Program-made: the position numbers and the translations under genes
The notes under the pieces: generated by a model
Database searches by the model: none
Seen by the model: the letters and a program-made list of their open reading frames with translations, nothing else
Told to the model about the DNA's origin: nothing
NCBI GenBank assembly: GCA_051657745.1
Contig: JBOFLG010000258.1
Span: forward strand, 1 to 12,958
Reading direction: 5' to 3'
Origin: JBOFLG01 sp051657745
GTDB taxonomy: Bacteria > Actinomycetota > Actinomycetes > Actinomycetales > Dermatophilaceae
Length of the DNA stretch: 12,958 nt
Shown: positions 1-6,991 of the stretch, piece by piece
Layout of the letters: every line of letters begins with the position of its first letter
How positions within the stretch are numbered: position 1 is the first letter of the stretch

Positions 1-166
1 CGCGCTGCGCACGATCGAGAACTGGTGGCGTAGGCATGGTCACCGAGTGTCCCACGGCGTCCGAGCCGCGCGGTGGCGCCAGCGCGCCAGGCCATTGCTC
101 GCACGCCAGCCCCCGACCCGCACGCTCGTGCTCACGACGCCTGTCGGTAGCGACCACAGGTGCGGA
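1..166. other. left edge, no assignable gene
   Basis: I see no gene that can be supported here. A plus-strand frame entering from the left edge stops at 31-33. A second plus-strand frame stays open from the edge to 781, but beyond 167 it is the antisense of the phosphatase gene. No clear hairpin terminator follows the phosphatase stop at 167-169. Confidence 0.4.
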
Positions 167-1270
167 TCAGAGCCGGCGGATGGCCACGGCTGCTCGGTCG
201 TCCTCGTCACCGGACCGAGCCTGCTCGCACACTTCGCGGGCGATATCGAGCGAACCGACTACCGCCCGCTCGGCGACCCCGAGCATGCGGTCGACACCGT
301 CGTGAAGGTCGCGGCCGCGCAGTTCGACGACACCGTCGGAATAGAGCAACAGAACATCACCCCAGTTGAGGGTGCCGCTCATCCGCGGGAACGACACGCC
401 GGGCATGACGCCCAGCAGCGGCCCGTGGGAGGCGTCAAGGAGAGTCCACCGGCCCCGAACCGTGCTGTAACACGCCGGCGCTGGGTGTCCGGCGTTGACG
501 ATGGCGTAACTGCCGGTGCCCAGGTCGAGCTCGAGATGGACTGCGGTGGCGAAGCCCTCGCCCCAGCCCTGCCGCACCAGGTAGTCGTTGGCGAACTCGA
601 CAAACCTCGACCCCGGAACCGACCCGAGCAGCCCACCGAGCGCACCCGAGAGCAGCAGTGCTCGGGTGCCGGCGGCTGCGCCCTTCCCGCTGACGTCGAC
701 AACCACGACCTGCAGCCGCTGCGTGCCCTCGTCGACGTGCGCGACCACGAAGTCACCAGAGAACCGGTCGAAGTGCGCTGAGCGCACGGAGGACGTGACC
801 GACCAGCCAGGAGGCAGGGAAGGAATCTGGCCGACTTGGATGATGCGGTCGCGGAGGTCGGCGAACATACGATCGCCGCCGAAGCCGCGCGTGCCGAGAC
901 GCGACCGGTACCACGAGCCGGCGACGACCAGCCCCGACACCACCACCAACGACGCCAGCAACCCGATGATCCGGGTGAGGCTGACGCCGGCCTGCGGCAC
1001 CCACACCGCAGCGACGCCAGCGATCGCAACCAGCACCACCAGCAGGCGGCGCGGGGGCAGCAGCAGGCCAGCACCGACCACGACCGAGAAGAGCACGGCG
1101 ACCGGCACGTAGTCGGGCCAGGTCGCGATGGCCAGGCCCACCGCCAGGGTCGCCGCGACGAATCCGGCGACGATCACCACGTCGGAGGTCAGCGCAGCAC
1201 GGCGCGGCAACACCCGCTGTAGCGACGCGAGGGCGTCACGCACTCCACGGCGCGAGGCGCCCATCATCAT
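167..1270 (-). CDS. membrane-anchored SpoIIE/PP2C-type serine/threonine phosphatase
   Basis: This is a predicted 367-residue protein phosphatase with an N-terminal membrane domain and a cytoplasmic SpoIIE (PPM/PP2C) domain. Four hydrophobic segments lie at about residues 29-50, 54-70, 76-91 and 100-119. The catalytic part follows from about 155, with metal-site candidates D173 (SGDFVV), D192 (VVDVSGKG), D312 (LLYSDG) and the acidic DEDD near 355-358, plus NAGHP at 259-263. Such proteins usually dephosphorylate anti-sigma-factor antagonists or other regulators, but no anti-sigma partner is visible here, so the substrate is unknown. I chose the ATG at 1270 because GGGAG (1277-1281) lies 6 nt upstream. 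ATGs at 1276, 1267 and 1264 and an upstream ATG at 1306 are alternatives. It follows rpiB on the same strand after about 190 nt that contain a tandem repeat. In M. tuberculosis the slot downstream of rpiB holds nei2 instead. The family call is firm; the role is open. Confidence 0.88.
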   Translation of the reverse strand: MMMGASRRGVRDALASLQRVLPRRAALTSDVVIVAGFVAATLAVGLAIATWPDYVPVAVLFSVVVGAGLLLPPRRLLVVLVAIAGVAAVWVPQAGVSLTRIIGLLASLVVVSGLVVAGSWYRSRLGTRGFGGDRMFADLRDRIIQVGQIPSLPPGWSVTSSVRSAHFDRFSGDFVVAHVDEGTQRLQVVVVDVSGKGAAAGTRALLLSGALGGLLGSVPGSRFVEFANDYLVRQGWGEGFATAVHLELDLGTGSYAIVNAGHPAPACYSTVRGRWTLLDASHGPLLGVMPGVSFPRMSGTLNWGDVLLLYSDGVVELRGRDLHDGVDRMLGVAERAVVGSLDIAREVCEQARSGDEDDRAAVAIRRL

Positions 1271-1370
1271 TGTCATCTCCCTGCAACTGGAAATCCCTTG
1301 CACCATAGCCAGGTACGCCCACCATCGCCAGAGCCAGGACGATCCCAGGCGACCTGGCCTCGGGCCACGA

Positions 1371-1435
1371 GACGTAGATCGCCGACGTAGATCGCCGACG
1401 TAGATCGCCGACGTAGATCGCCGACGTAGATCGCC
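1371..1435. repeat. five perfect 13-bp direct tandem repeats
   Basis: The unit GACGTAGATCGCC occurs five times without a mismatch at 1371, 1384, 1397, 1410 and 1423. Each unit carries a GATC word, so GATC recurs every 13 bp. The array lies 25 bp past the rpiB stop and about 100 bp before the phosphatase start on the minus strand, where it reads GGCGATCTACGTC. It is not translated in any supported gene. It could be a variable-number repeat or a cluster of protein-binding sites; nothing in the sequence decides between these. Confidence 0.97.
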
Positions 1436-1460
1436 GCGGAGGGTGCCGGTACCGCGATGG

Positions 1461-1931
1461 TCAGGGCAGCGGCGGGAGCGTGCCGTCGGTCTCGTAGTCG
1501 GCGAGCATGGCGACCCGCCGGGCGTGCCGGGGCTCGCCGCTAAATGGTGTGCCGAGAAACACCCGGACCATCGAGCACGCCTGGTCGGTGCTGCTCACCC
1601 GGGCACCGATCGACAGCACCTGAGCGTTGTTGTGCTCCCGAGCCAGGCGAGCCAACTCGTCGGTGTGCGCGAGCGCAGCCCGGATGCCGGCCACCTTGTT
1701 CGCGGCCATCTGCTCACCGTTGCCGGACCCGCCGAGGACCACGCCGAACGACCCCGGGTCGGCAGCCACCGCCCGGGCCGCCCGGAGGACGAACACCGGG
1801 TAGTCGTCGACCGCGTCGTAGCCGAAAGGCCCGTGATTGGTGACCTCATGCCCCTCGGACCCGAGGAAGCCGACGAGCTCGCCGAGCAGCTCGAACGCGG
1901 CATGGTCACCCCCGAGATGCACACGTGCCAC
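1461..1931 (-). CDS. rpiB: ribose-5-phosphate isomerase B (RpiB/LacAB family)
   Basis: The enzyme interconverts ribose 5-phosphate and ribulose 5-phosphate in the non-oxidative pentose phosphate pathway, in the cytoplasm. The 156-residue product has the usual length. It opens with HLGGDHAAFELL, giving the phosphate-site D9-H10, and carries the loop GGSGNGEQMAANKV at about 67-80. In the actinobacterial type the glutamate of GNGE (here E73) is the catalytic base, in place of the cysteine of the E. coli enzyme; the mycobacterial equivalent is Glu75. HNNAQVLSIGAR at about 100-111 is also typical. The start lies 3 nt after the stop of the upstream reductase gene, so the two are almost certainly co-transcribed. 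This pair is adjacent in M. tuberculosis too (Rv2465c-Rv2466c). Nothing looks broken. Confidence 0.95.
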   Translation of the reverse strand: MARVHLGGDHAAFELLGELVGFLGSEGHEVTNHGPFGYDAVDDYPVFVLRAARAVAADPGSFGVVLGGSGNGEQMAANKVAGIRAALAHTDELARLAREHNNAQVLSIGARVSSTDQACSMVRVFLGTPFSGEPRHARRVAMLADYETDGTLPPLP

Positions 1932-1934
1932 CGG

Positions 1935-2552
1935 TCAGGCCTCGACGTCGAAGATCGGGCCCTGGGTCCGGGACCGTTTGAGCTCGAAGAAGCCGGGGGT
2001 GCCGGCGACCAGGAGGCAGCCGTCCCACAGCCGCCCGGCCGCCTCCCCTGTCGGCGCCGGCGTGACGACCGGCCCGAAGAACGCGACGCCCTCGACCGCG
2101 ACCACCGGGGTGCCGACGTCGTCGCCGACGAGGTCGATGGCTCGCTGGTGGCTGACCCGCAACTCCGTGTCGTGCTCGTCGCTGCGAGCGGCCGACGCCA
2201 GACCGGCCGGCAGCCCGACCTGGTCGAGCGCACCCGCGATGGCCTCGTCGAAGTCGGTGACCTGACGGTGGTGGATGCGTTCCCCGAGCGCGTCATACAG
2301 CGGCTTCACGACCTCATCGCCATGCGCGAGTCGGGCCGCCGTGACGACCCGGACCGGGCCCCAGCCGGTGGCCATCAGATCGCGGTACTTTTCCGGCAGG
2401 TCACGGCCCTCGTTGAGCACCGACAGGCTCATCACCGACCAGGCGACGTCGATGTCGCGAACCTGCTGCACCTCCCCCATCCAGCGAGATGTCAACCATG
2501 CCCAGGGGCAGATCGGGTCGAACCAGAATTCCGCCGTGGATCGGTGCGCCAT
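1935..2552 (-). CDS. DsbA-family mycothiol-dependent reductase, Rv2466c-like (monothiol CPWA site)
   Basis: The 205-residue protein has a thioredoxin fold with an inserted helical domain, as in the DsbA/FrnE group. It aligns by eye along its full length with M. tuberculosis Rv2466c, a mycothiol-dependent reductase tied to oxidative stress and nitro-drug activation. Shared blocks are FWFDPICPWAW (about 9-19), MSLSVLNEGRDLPEKY (about 41-56), GWGPVRV (63-69), the cis-proline loop at T148-P149, and GVAFFGPV. Recalled Rv2466c carries CPWC; here the second cysteine is alanine (C15-P-W-A18), leaving one active-site thiol, which fits a mechanism resolved by mycothiol. There is no signal peptide, so it is cytoplasmic. 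The ATG at 2552 has AGAGGA 7 nt upstream. It heads the rpiB operon and is divergent from pepN. Confidence 0.9.
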   Translation of the reverse strand: MAHRSTAEFWFDPICPWAWLTSRWMGEVQQVRDIDVAWSVMSLSVLNEGRDLPEKYRDLMATGWGPVRVVTAARLAHGDEVVKPLYDALGERIHHRQVTDFDEAIAGALDQVGLPAGLASAARSDEHDTELRVSHQRAIDLVGDDVGTPVVAVEGVAFFGPVVTPAPTGEAAGRLWDGCLLVAGTPGFFELKRSRTQGPIFDVEA

Positions 2553-2708
2553 GGCGGCATCCTCTCACTTGCGCCACTACCACCTGCGGCCGTGTCGCCG
2601 TCCACGTGCCAGGATGGGCTCGCTGGCCCTGGCGCAGCCCGCCGCCCCCGGGGACCCACGGTCGCTCACCCGAATCTCTCGCCCGCAGGAATCCCTTAAG
2701 GAGCAGCC
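2553..2708. promoter_or_regulatory. divergent intergenic region with pepN ribosome binding site
   Basis: These 156 bp separate the divergent reductase and pepN genes and must carry promoters for both directions. The only element I can place firmly is the pepN Shine-Dalgarno AAGGAG at 2698-2703, 5 nt before the GTG at 2709; it fixes that start. On the other strand AGAGGA precedes the reductase ATG. I could not identify convincing -35/-10 pairs in this GC-rich stretch. Confidence 0.6.
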
Positions 2709-5261
2709 GTGCCCGGCACCAACCTCACCCGCATCGAGGCCGCCGCGCGCGCGGCCCTGGTCGAGGTGGATTCCTACGATGTCGAGCTCGACGTCACGAC
2801 CGGCTCCGAGACCTTCCGGACCCGCAGCACCATCCGATTCACCTGCAGCGAGCCCGGCGCCGAGACGTTCCTCGATTTCGTCGGCGCCTCGATCGATGAG
2901 TTGACTGTCAACGGCACACCACTGGACCCGGCTCATCACTGGGCCGACAGCCGGGTGCGGCTTTCCGGACTGACCGTCGAGAATGTGGTCACGGTGGCCG
3001 CGACCGGCAACTACACCAACACCGGTGAGGGCCTGCACCGCTTTGTGGACCCGGTCGACGACGAGATCTACCTCTACAGCCAGTTCGAGGTGCCCAACAG
3101 CCGCCGCATGTACCCGGTGTTCGAGCAGCCCGACCTCAAGGCGGCGTTCCGCTTCACGGTCACCGCGCCGGCGCACTGGCAGGTGGTCTCGAACTCGCCC
3201 ACCCCAGAACCAGAACGCTCGGATGACGGGAACGCCACCTGGCGCTTCTCCCCCACGCCGCGCATCTCGAGCTACATCACCGCACTCGTCACCGGGCCGT
3301 TCGATGTGGTCCGCGATGCCGTATCGAGCCGCCGTGGCGAGGTCCCGCTCGGCATCTTCTGCCGGCGAAGTCTCACTCCATACCTCGACGCCGACGCCCT
3401 GTTCGACATCACCAAGCGCGGCTTCGCCTTTTTCGAGGAAGAGTTCGACCAGCCGTACCCGTTCGAGAAGTACGACCAGGTGTTCGTTCCTGAGTACAAC
3501 GCGGGCGCGATGGAGAACGCCGGGTGCGTGACGATCAACGAAATTTACGTGTTTCGGTCCAAGGTCACCGAGGCCCGGGTCGAACGCCGCGCGGTCACCG
3601 TGCTGCACGAGTTGGCACATATGTGGTTCGGCAACCTCGTCACCATGCAGTGGTGGAATGACCTGTGGCTCAACGAGTCCTTCGCCGAGTGGGCGTCCAC
3701 GACCTGCCAGGCCGAGGCCACCCGGTGGACCGATGCCTGGACGACCTTCAGCACCCTGGAGAAGGAGTGGGCGTACCGGCAGGACCAACTGTCGACGACC
3801 CACCCGGTGGTTGCCGAGATCCGCGACCTCCAGGACGTGGAAGTCAACTTCGACGGCATCACCTATGCCAAAGGCGCCTCGGTGCTCGCGCAACTGGTTG
3901 CCTACGTTGGGCGGGCCGCGTTCCGTGATGGCCTGCGGGCGTATTTCGCCGCACATGCGTGGGGCAACACCACGCTCGACGATCTGCTGCGGGAGTTGGA
4001 GGCCACGTCCGGACGCGACCTGCGCACCTGGTCGATGCAGTGGCTCGAGACGGCGGGCGTCACCACGCTGCGCCCCCTGCTCGAGGTCGACGACGCCGGC
4101 CGCATCGTCACGGCGCTGATCGAGCAGACCCTCGCGCCCGGTTGCCAGACACTGCGTCCGCACCGCCTGGCGATCGGCCTCTACCAGGTGCGTGGCGGCG
4201 CCCTCGTGCGCACCGACCGGCTCGAGCTCGACCTCGACGGAGCCCGCACCGCGGTTCCGGCCTTGGTCGGGCGCACCCAGCCCGACCTGCTGCTGGTGAA
4301 CGATGACGACCTGACCTACGCCAAGGTGCGTCTCGACGAGCGCTCGCTGGCCACCGCGCTCGCGCACCCAGGCGGCTTCGCGTCATCCCTCCCCAGGTCG
4401 CTGGTGCTCGCGTCGGCCTGGGATACGACCAGGGATGCCGAGATGGGCGCCCGCGCGTTTGTCGAGTTGGTCCTGGTGGCTCTGCGCCACGAGTCCGACT
4501 CGACCCTGATGCGAGCCCTGGTCGGGCGGCTGCAGACCGCGGTGTTCTCCTACACCGCGCCGGCCCACCGAGCCGCGACCCGCTTCGCCGCCCGCGACCA
4601 GCTATGGGAGTTGGCTCAGGCCGCGGGGCCCGGCAGCGACGCTCAGTTGCAGTTCGTGTCGGCCGTTGCCGGGCTCACTGCGGCTGGCGATGATGTGACG
4701 GCGCTGCGCGGCCTGCTGACCGGTAGCAGCGCCGCCCCAGGGTTAGTGGTCGACTTCGAGATGCGGTGGACCCTGCTGACCGCGCTCGCCGCAGCCGGTG
4801 CGGCCGATGCGGCCGACATCGACGCCGAGCGGGCCCGCGAAGACACCGCAACCGGCCGAGAGCGGGCGGCTCTGGCCCGCGCCGCTCGGCCGACCGCCGA
4901 GGCGAAGGCGGCAGCCTGGGCGTCCGCAGTCGAGGGCGATGACCTGCCGAACTCCATCGTCGATGCCACCGCCGCCGGGTTCGCTCGGCCAGGCACCCCG
5001 GCCGAGCTCCTGGCGCCGTACATCGAGCGCTATCACGCCATGCTCGACGAGGTCCACGCGAAACAGTCCCACGCACTTCTCGAGTCCGTGGTCGCCGGCT
5101 TCTACCCGCTCCCGGTCGCCGATGCCACCCTGGCCGAGGCGACCGCAGCCTGGCTCTCCAGCCACGCCGACGCCCCGGCCTCGCTGCGCCGGCTGGTGGT
5201 CGAGAACCGCGACCCGCTGGTGCGTGCCCTCGCCGCCCAGGAGCGGGACGCGCGTGACTGA
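2709..5261 (+). CDS. pepN: aminopeptidase N (M1 zinc metallopeptidase)
   Basis: This cytosolic zinc aminopeptidase removes N-terminal residues from peptides. The 850-residue length is normal for actinobacterial PepN. In order it has an N-terminal beta domain (about 1-210), the thermolysin-like catalytic domain (about 210-450) and an ERAP1-like helical C-terminal domain (about 510-850). The substrate-binding exopeptidase motif GAMEN is at 266-270. The zinc site HELAH gives H300, E301 and H304, with the third ligand E323 in NESFAEW. The catalytic tyrosine is Y386 in TYAKGASV. All key residues are present, so it should be active. The GTG start at 2709 is fixed by AAGGAG 5 nt upstream. The next gene, mscS, overlaps its end by 8 bp, so they share a transcript. 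The equivalent mycobacterial gene is Rv2467, also divergent from the Rv2466c-rpiB pair. Confidence 0.97.
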   Translation: MPGTNLTRIEAAARAALVEVDSYDVELDVTTGSETFRTRSTIRFTCSEPGAETFLDFVGASIDELTVNGTPLDPAHHWADSRVRLSGLTVENVVTVAATGNYTNTGEGLHRFVDPVDDEIYLYSQFEVPNSRRMYPVFEQPDLKAAFRFTVTAPAHWQVVSNSPTPEPERSDDGNATWRFSPTPRISSYITALVTGPFDVVRDAVSSRRGEVPLGIFCRRSLTPYLDADALFDITKRGFAFFEEEFDQPYPFEKYDQVFVPEYNAGAMENAGCVTINEIYVFRSKVTEARVERRAVTVLHELAHMWFGNLVTMQWWNDLWLNESFAEWASTTCQAEATRWTDAWTTFSTLEKEWAYRQDQLSTTHPVVAEIRDLQDVEVNFDGITYAKGASVLAQLVAYVGRAAFRDGLRAYFAAHAWGNTTLDDLLRELEATSGRDLRTWSMQWLETAGVTTLRPLLEVDDAGRIVTALIEQTLAPGCQTLRPHRLAIGLYQVRGGALVRTDRLELDLDGARTAVPALVGRTQPDLLLVNDDDLTYAKVRLDERSLATALAHPGGFASSLPRSLVLASAWDTTRDAEMGARAFVELVLVALRHESDSTLMRALVGRLQTAVFSYTAPAHRAATRFAARDQLWELAQAAGPGSDAQLQFVSAVAGLTAAGDDVTALRGLLTGSSAAPGLVVDFEMRWTLLTALAAAGAADAADIDAERAREDTATGRERAALARAARPTAEAKAAAWASAVEGDDLPNSIVDATAAGFARPGTPAELLAPYIERYHAMLDEVHAKQSHALLESVVAGFYPLPVADATLAEATAAWLSSHADAPASLRRLVVENRDPLVRALAAQERDARD

Positions 5262-6192
5262 GCAGCTCGCCGCGGTGACCGGCCTGTCGGCGTCAGCCAT
5301 GCTCGACGCCGTGCGGAACGCCCAGGGCTGGCTGGTCAGCGACGGTCTCCGGGTGCTGCTGACCCTGGTGCTGGCCGTGGTTGCGCGCTGGGCTGCACAC
5401 CGGTTGATCAGCCGGGTCGTGCGGACTATGACCGAACGGTCGCAGGCGCGGGCGTCCGGCCGGCGGCCGAGGCTGTTCGCCGCCAGCACCGGCCCCGCCG
5501 CCGAGCGCCAAGCCTCCCGGGTGCAGACCATCGGCTCGCTGCTGCGGAGCGTGGCGTCCTTCGTCATCGTCATGGTCACCGTGCTCACCGTGATGGCCCT
5601 GGTCGGCATCCCGCTCGGGCCGCTGCTCGCCTCGGCCGGGGTCGGCGGCGTCGCGATCGGCTTCGGCGCGCAGAGTCTGGTGAAGGACTTCCTCGCGGGC
5701 GTGTTCATGGTGGTCGAGGACCAGTACGGCGTCGGTGACGTGATCGACACCGGCGAGGCGATCGGCACGGTCGAGGAGGTGGGGCTGCGGGTCACCCGAC
5801 TGCGCGATGCCGACGGGGTCACCTGGTACGTACGCAACGGCGAGGTCATCCGGATCGGGAACCGCTCCCAGGGGCACTCCACCGCACTCGTCGACATGCC
5901 GGTGTCGTACGACGAGGATGTCGAGCGGGTGCTCGGCGTCATCCGGGAGACTGCCGCCGCGTTCGGTGCAGACCCGCAGTGGGAGGAGCACACCATCGAC
6001 CAGCCTGAGGTGCTCGGGGTCGAGTCGATCTCGGGCACCGCGATGACCTTCCGGGTAATCGTGCAGTGCGTCGCCGGGCAGCACTACGCGGTACAGCGCG
6101 AGCTGCGCGAACGGCTCAAGACCGCCCTCGACGCGGCCGGCGTGAAGGCCCCGCCGGTCGGTCCGTTCGGGCCGATGGGCGGCGCCCAATGA
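5254..6192 (+). CDS. mscS: small-conductance mechanosensitive channel, MscS family
   Basis: The 312-residue protein is an inner-membrane tension-gated channel that releases solutes on osmotic downshock. A first membrane helix lies at about 31-50, followed by a basic, alanine-rich linker to about 88, then helices at about 99-118 and 121-149. The last is the pore-lining TM3 with the Gly/Ala-rich face SAGVGGVAIGFGAQSLVKDF. The beta domain follows with EDQYGVGDVID and YVRNGEVIRIGNRS, and then an alpha/beta C-terminus to about 300. I chose the GTG at 5254 because it overlaps the pepN stop by 8 bp and has GGAG about 10 nt upstream. The frame stays open far upstream inside pepN, but that part has no family resemblance. 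It sits between pepN and glbO and is very likely in one operon with them. M. tuberculosis lacks mscS at this point. Confidence 0.93.
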   Translation: MTEQLAAVTGLSASAMLDAVRNAQGWLVSDGLRVLLTLVLAVVARWAAHRLISRVVRTMTERSQARASGRRPRLFAASTGPAAERQASRVQTIGSLLRSVASFVIVMVTVLTVMALVGIPLGPLLASAGVGGVAIGFGAQSLVKDFLAGVFMVVEDQYGVGDVIDTGEAIGTVEEVGLRVTRLRDADGVTWYVRNGEVIRIGNRSQGHSTALVDMPVSYDEDVERVLGVIRETAAAFGADPQWEEHTIDQPEVLGVESISGTAMTFRVIVQCVAGQHYAVQRELRERLKTALDAAGVKAPPVGPFGPMGGAQ

Positions 6193-6208
6193 GGATGACG
6201 GGAGATCT

Positions 6209-6604
6209 GTGGTGACCCTGTACGACGAGGTGGGTGGTGCGCCGACGTTCGAGCGGCTGGTGCGCGAGTTCTATGTCGGGGTGGCTGGTGACGCTGAGTT
6301 GCGGGCGTTGTACCCGGAGGCCGACCTGGTGCCGGCCGAGCGGCGACTGCGGATGTTCCTCGAGCAGTACTTCGGCGGGCCCGGCGCGTACAGCGCCGAA
6401 CGCGGCCACCCCCGGCTGCGGATGCGGCACGCGCCCTTCGCGGTGACCCTGGACATGCGCGACCGCTGGCTGCGGCACATGCTCGCCGCCATGGAGACCC
6501 TCGACCTGCCCGAGGCGCCCCGCGAGCAGATGCGCGAGTACTTCCACCGGGCCGCGCACATGATGGTCAACACTGCGGATGACGTGCCGCCCCTCGGCCC
6601 ATAA
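6209..6604 (+). CDS. glbO: group II truncated haemoglobin (trHbO)
   Basis: This 131-residue haem protein binds oxygen and related ligands. Members of the group are linked to oxygen delivery, peroxide reactions and nitric oxide handling at membranes. The 2-on-2 globin markers are all present: Y22 (B10) in REFY, Y35 (CD1) in RALYP, proximal H74 (F8) in RMRHAPF and W87 (G8) in DMRDRWLRHM. Numbering is one less than in M. tuberculosis GlbO (Y23, Y36, H75, W88). GGP at about 56-58 is also typical. GGGAG at 6200-6204 serves either GTG 6209 (4 nt) or GTG 6212 (7 nt); the second may be the true start. It lies 16 nt after mscS and ends its operon. Two pieces of a related globin gene lie further right, at 7785-7867 and 9963-10059. 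Confidence 0.95.
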   Translation: MVTLYDEVGGAPTFERLVREFYVGVAGDAELRALYPEADLVPAERRLRMFLEQYFGGPGAYSAERGHPRLRMRHAPFAVTLDMRDRWLRHMLAAMETLDLPEAPREQMREYFHRAAHMMVNTADDVPPLGP

Positions 6605-6614
6605 CCGCACGCGG

Positions 6615-6631
6615 CGGCGACTGAATCGCCG
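6615..6631 (+). terminator. possible hairpin after glbO
   Basis: CGGCGA at 6615-6620 and TCGCCG at 6626-6631 form a perfect 6-bp stem with a 5-nt loop, 10 bp past the glbO stop. No T-run follows. A terminator role is therefore only suggested by position. Confidence 0.35.
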
Positions 6632-6747
6632 ACGGCGCCGGTGCTTCTCCACGACGAAGCGCAGCAGGCAGCCGGTATGCAGTCCGCCGAATCGTCGGTC
6701 CCGACATGTGCCGACAGGAGTGAGACGGCCAGCCGCAGCACGGCGAC

Positions 6748-6891
6748 CTACTGCGGGGCGAACGTCCCACTGTCGGTGGCCTCCTCGGCCAGTTCGGCGG
6801 CTTGGATCGCCGCAGAGGCGAGCGCCCGCGCGTCATCCGGGGTCAGCTACTGCCGGAACGCCTACCAGCCAGCGACCTTCCGTTGGCTTGG
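6748..6891 (-). pseudogene. stop-interrupted remnant of a small unnamed protein
   Basis: On the minus strand a frame reads LTPDDARALASAAIQAAELAEEATDSG and then ends FAPQ with TAG at 6748-6750. The pattern LTP-D-ARAL followed by an alanine-rich helix recurs in small actinobacterial proteins of unknown function. Two in-frame TAG codons (6847-6849 and 6862-6864) interrupt the upstream part, which reads PSQRKVAGW-stop-AFRQ-stop, and a TGA at 6892-6894 closes the frame. No usable start or ribosome binding site precedes the readable part, so I call it a dead gene. I do not know its function. The rest of 6605-6936 holds nothing else I can name. Confidence 0.45.
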
Positions 6892-6936
6892 TCAGCAGTC
6901 AGACGGACCCCCGCCAGCGCGGGCGCACCGACCGGG

Positions 6937-6958
6937 ACTGATGTTCAGTGATTGACTG
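6937..6958. promoter_or_regulatory. candidate GntR operator, alternating half-sites
   Basis: ACTG (6937-6940), CAGT (6946-6949) and ACTG (6955-6958) lie 9 bp apart, each separated by 5 bp, so two overlapping dyads share the central half-site. The left dyad is the stronger: ACTGA-TGT-TCAGT (6937-6949) is a perfect 5-bp inverted repeat. It sits 25-55 bp before the regulator's start, where an autoregulatory site would be expected. Binding by this GntR protein is an inference from position and symmetry. Confidence 0.45.
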
Positions 6959-6991
6959 GTTGCGACGATCCCAAGGAGGTGCGTGGCGGCA

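Noticed and set aside
47..781. A long plus-strand frame open from the left edge
   Set aside because: From 167 on it is antisense to the PP2C phosphatase, whose metal-site motifs are plain. The first 160 bases alone give no recognisable protein.
1371..1435. Short CRISPR-like array
   Set aside because: The 13-bp units are contiguous with no spacers between them and no cas genes are nearby.
2577..4367. A 596-codon open frame on the minus strand opposite pepN
   Set aside because: It is a GC-rich antisense shadow: pepN on the other strand has every catalytic motif and a clear ribosome binding site, while this frame has no recognisable domain.
4798..5253. N-terminal extension of MscS inside pepN
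   Set aside because: The upstream open frame is proline- and arginine-rich shadow sequence. GTG 5254 gives a normal family length and an ordinary overlap with pepN.
4743..6038. Long minus-strand frames opposite mscS and the end of pepN
   Set aside because: Low-complexity shadow translations without family features; the plus strand carries a full MscS protein.
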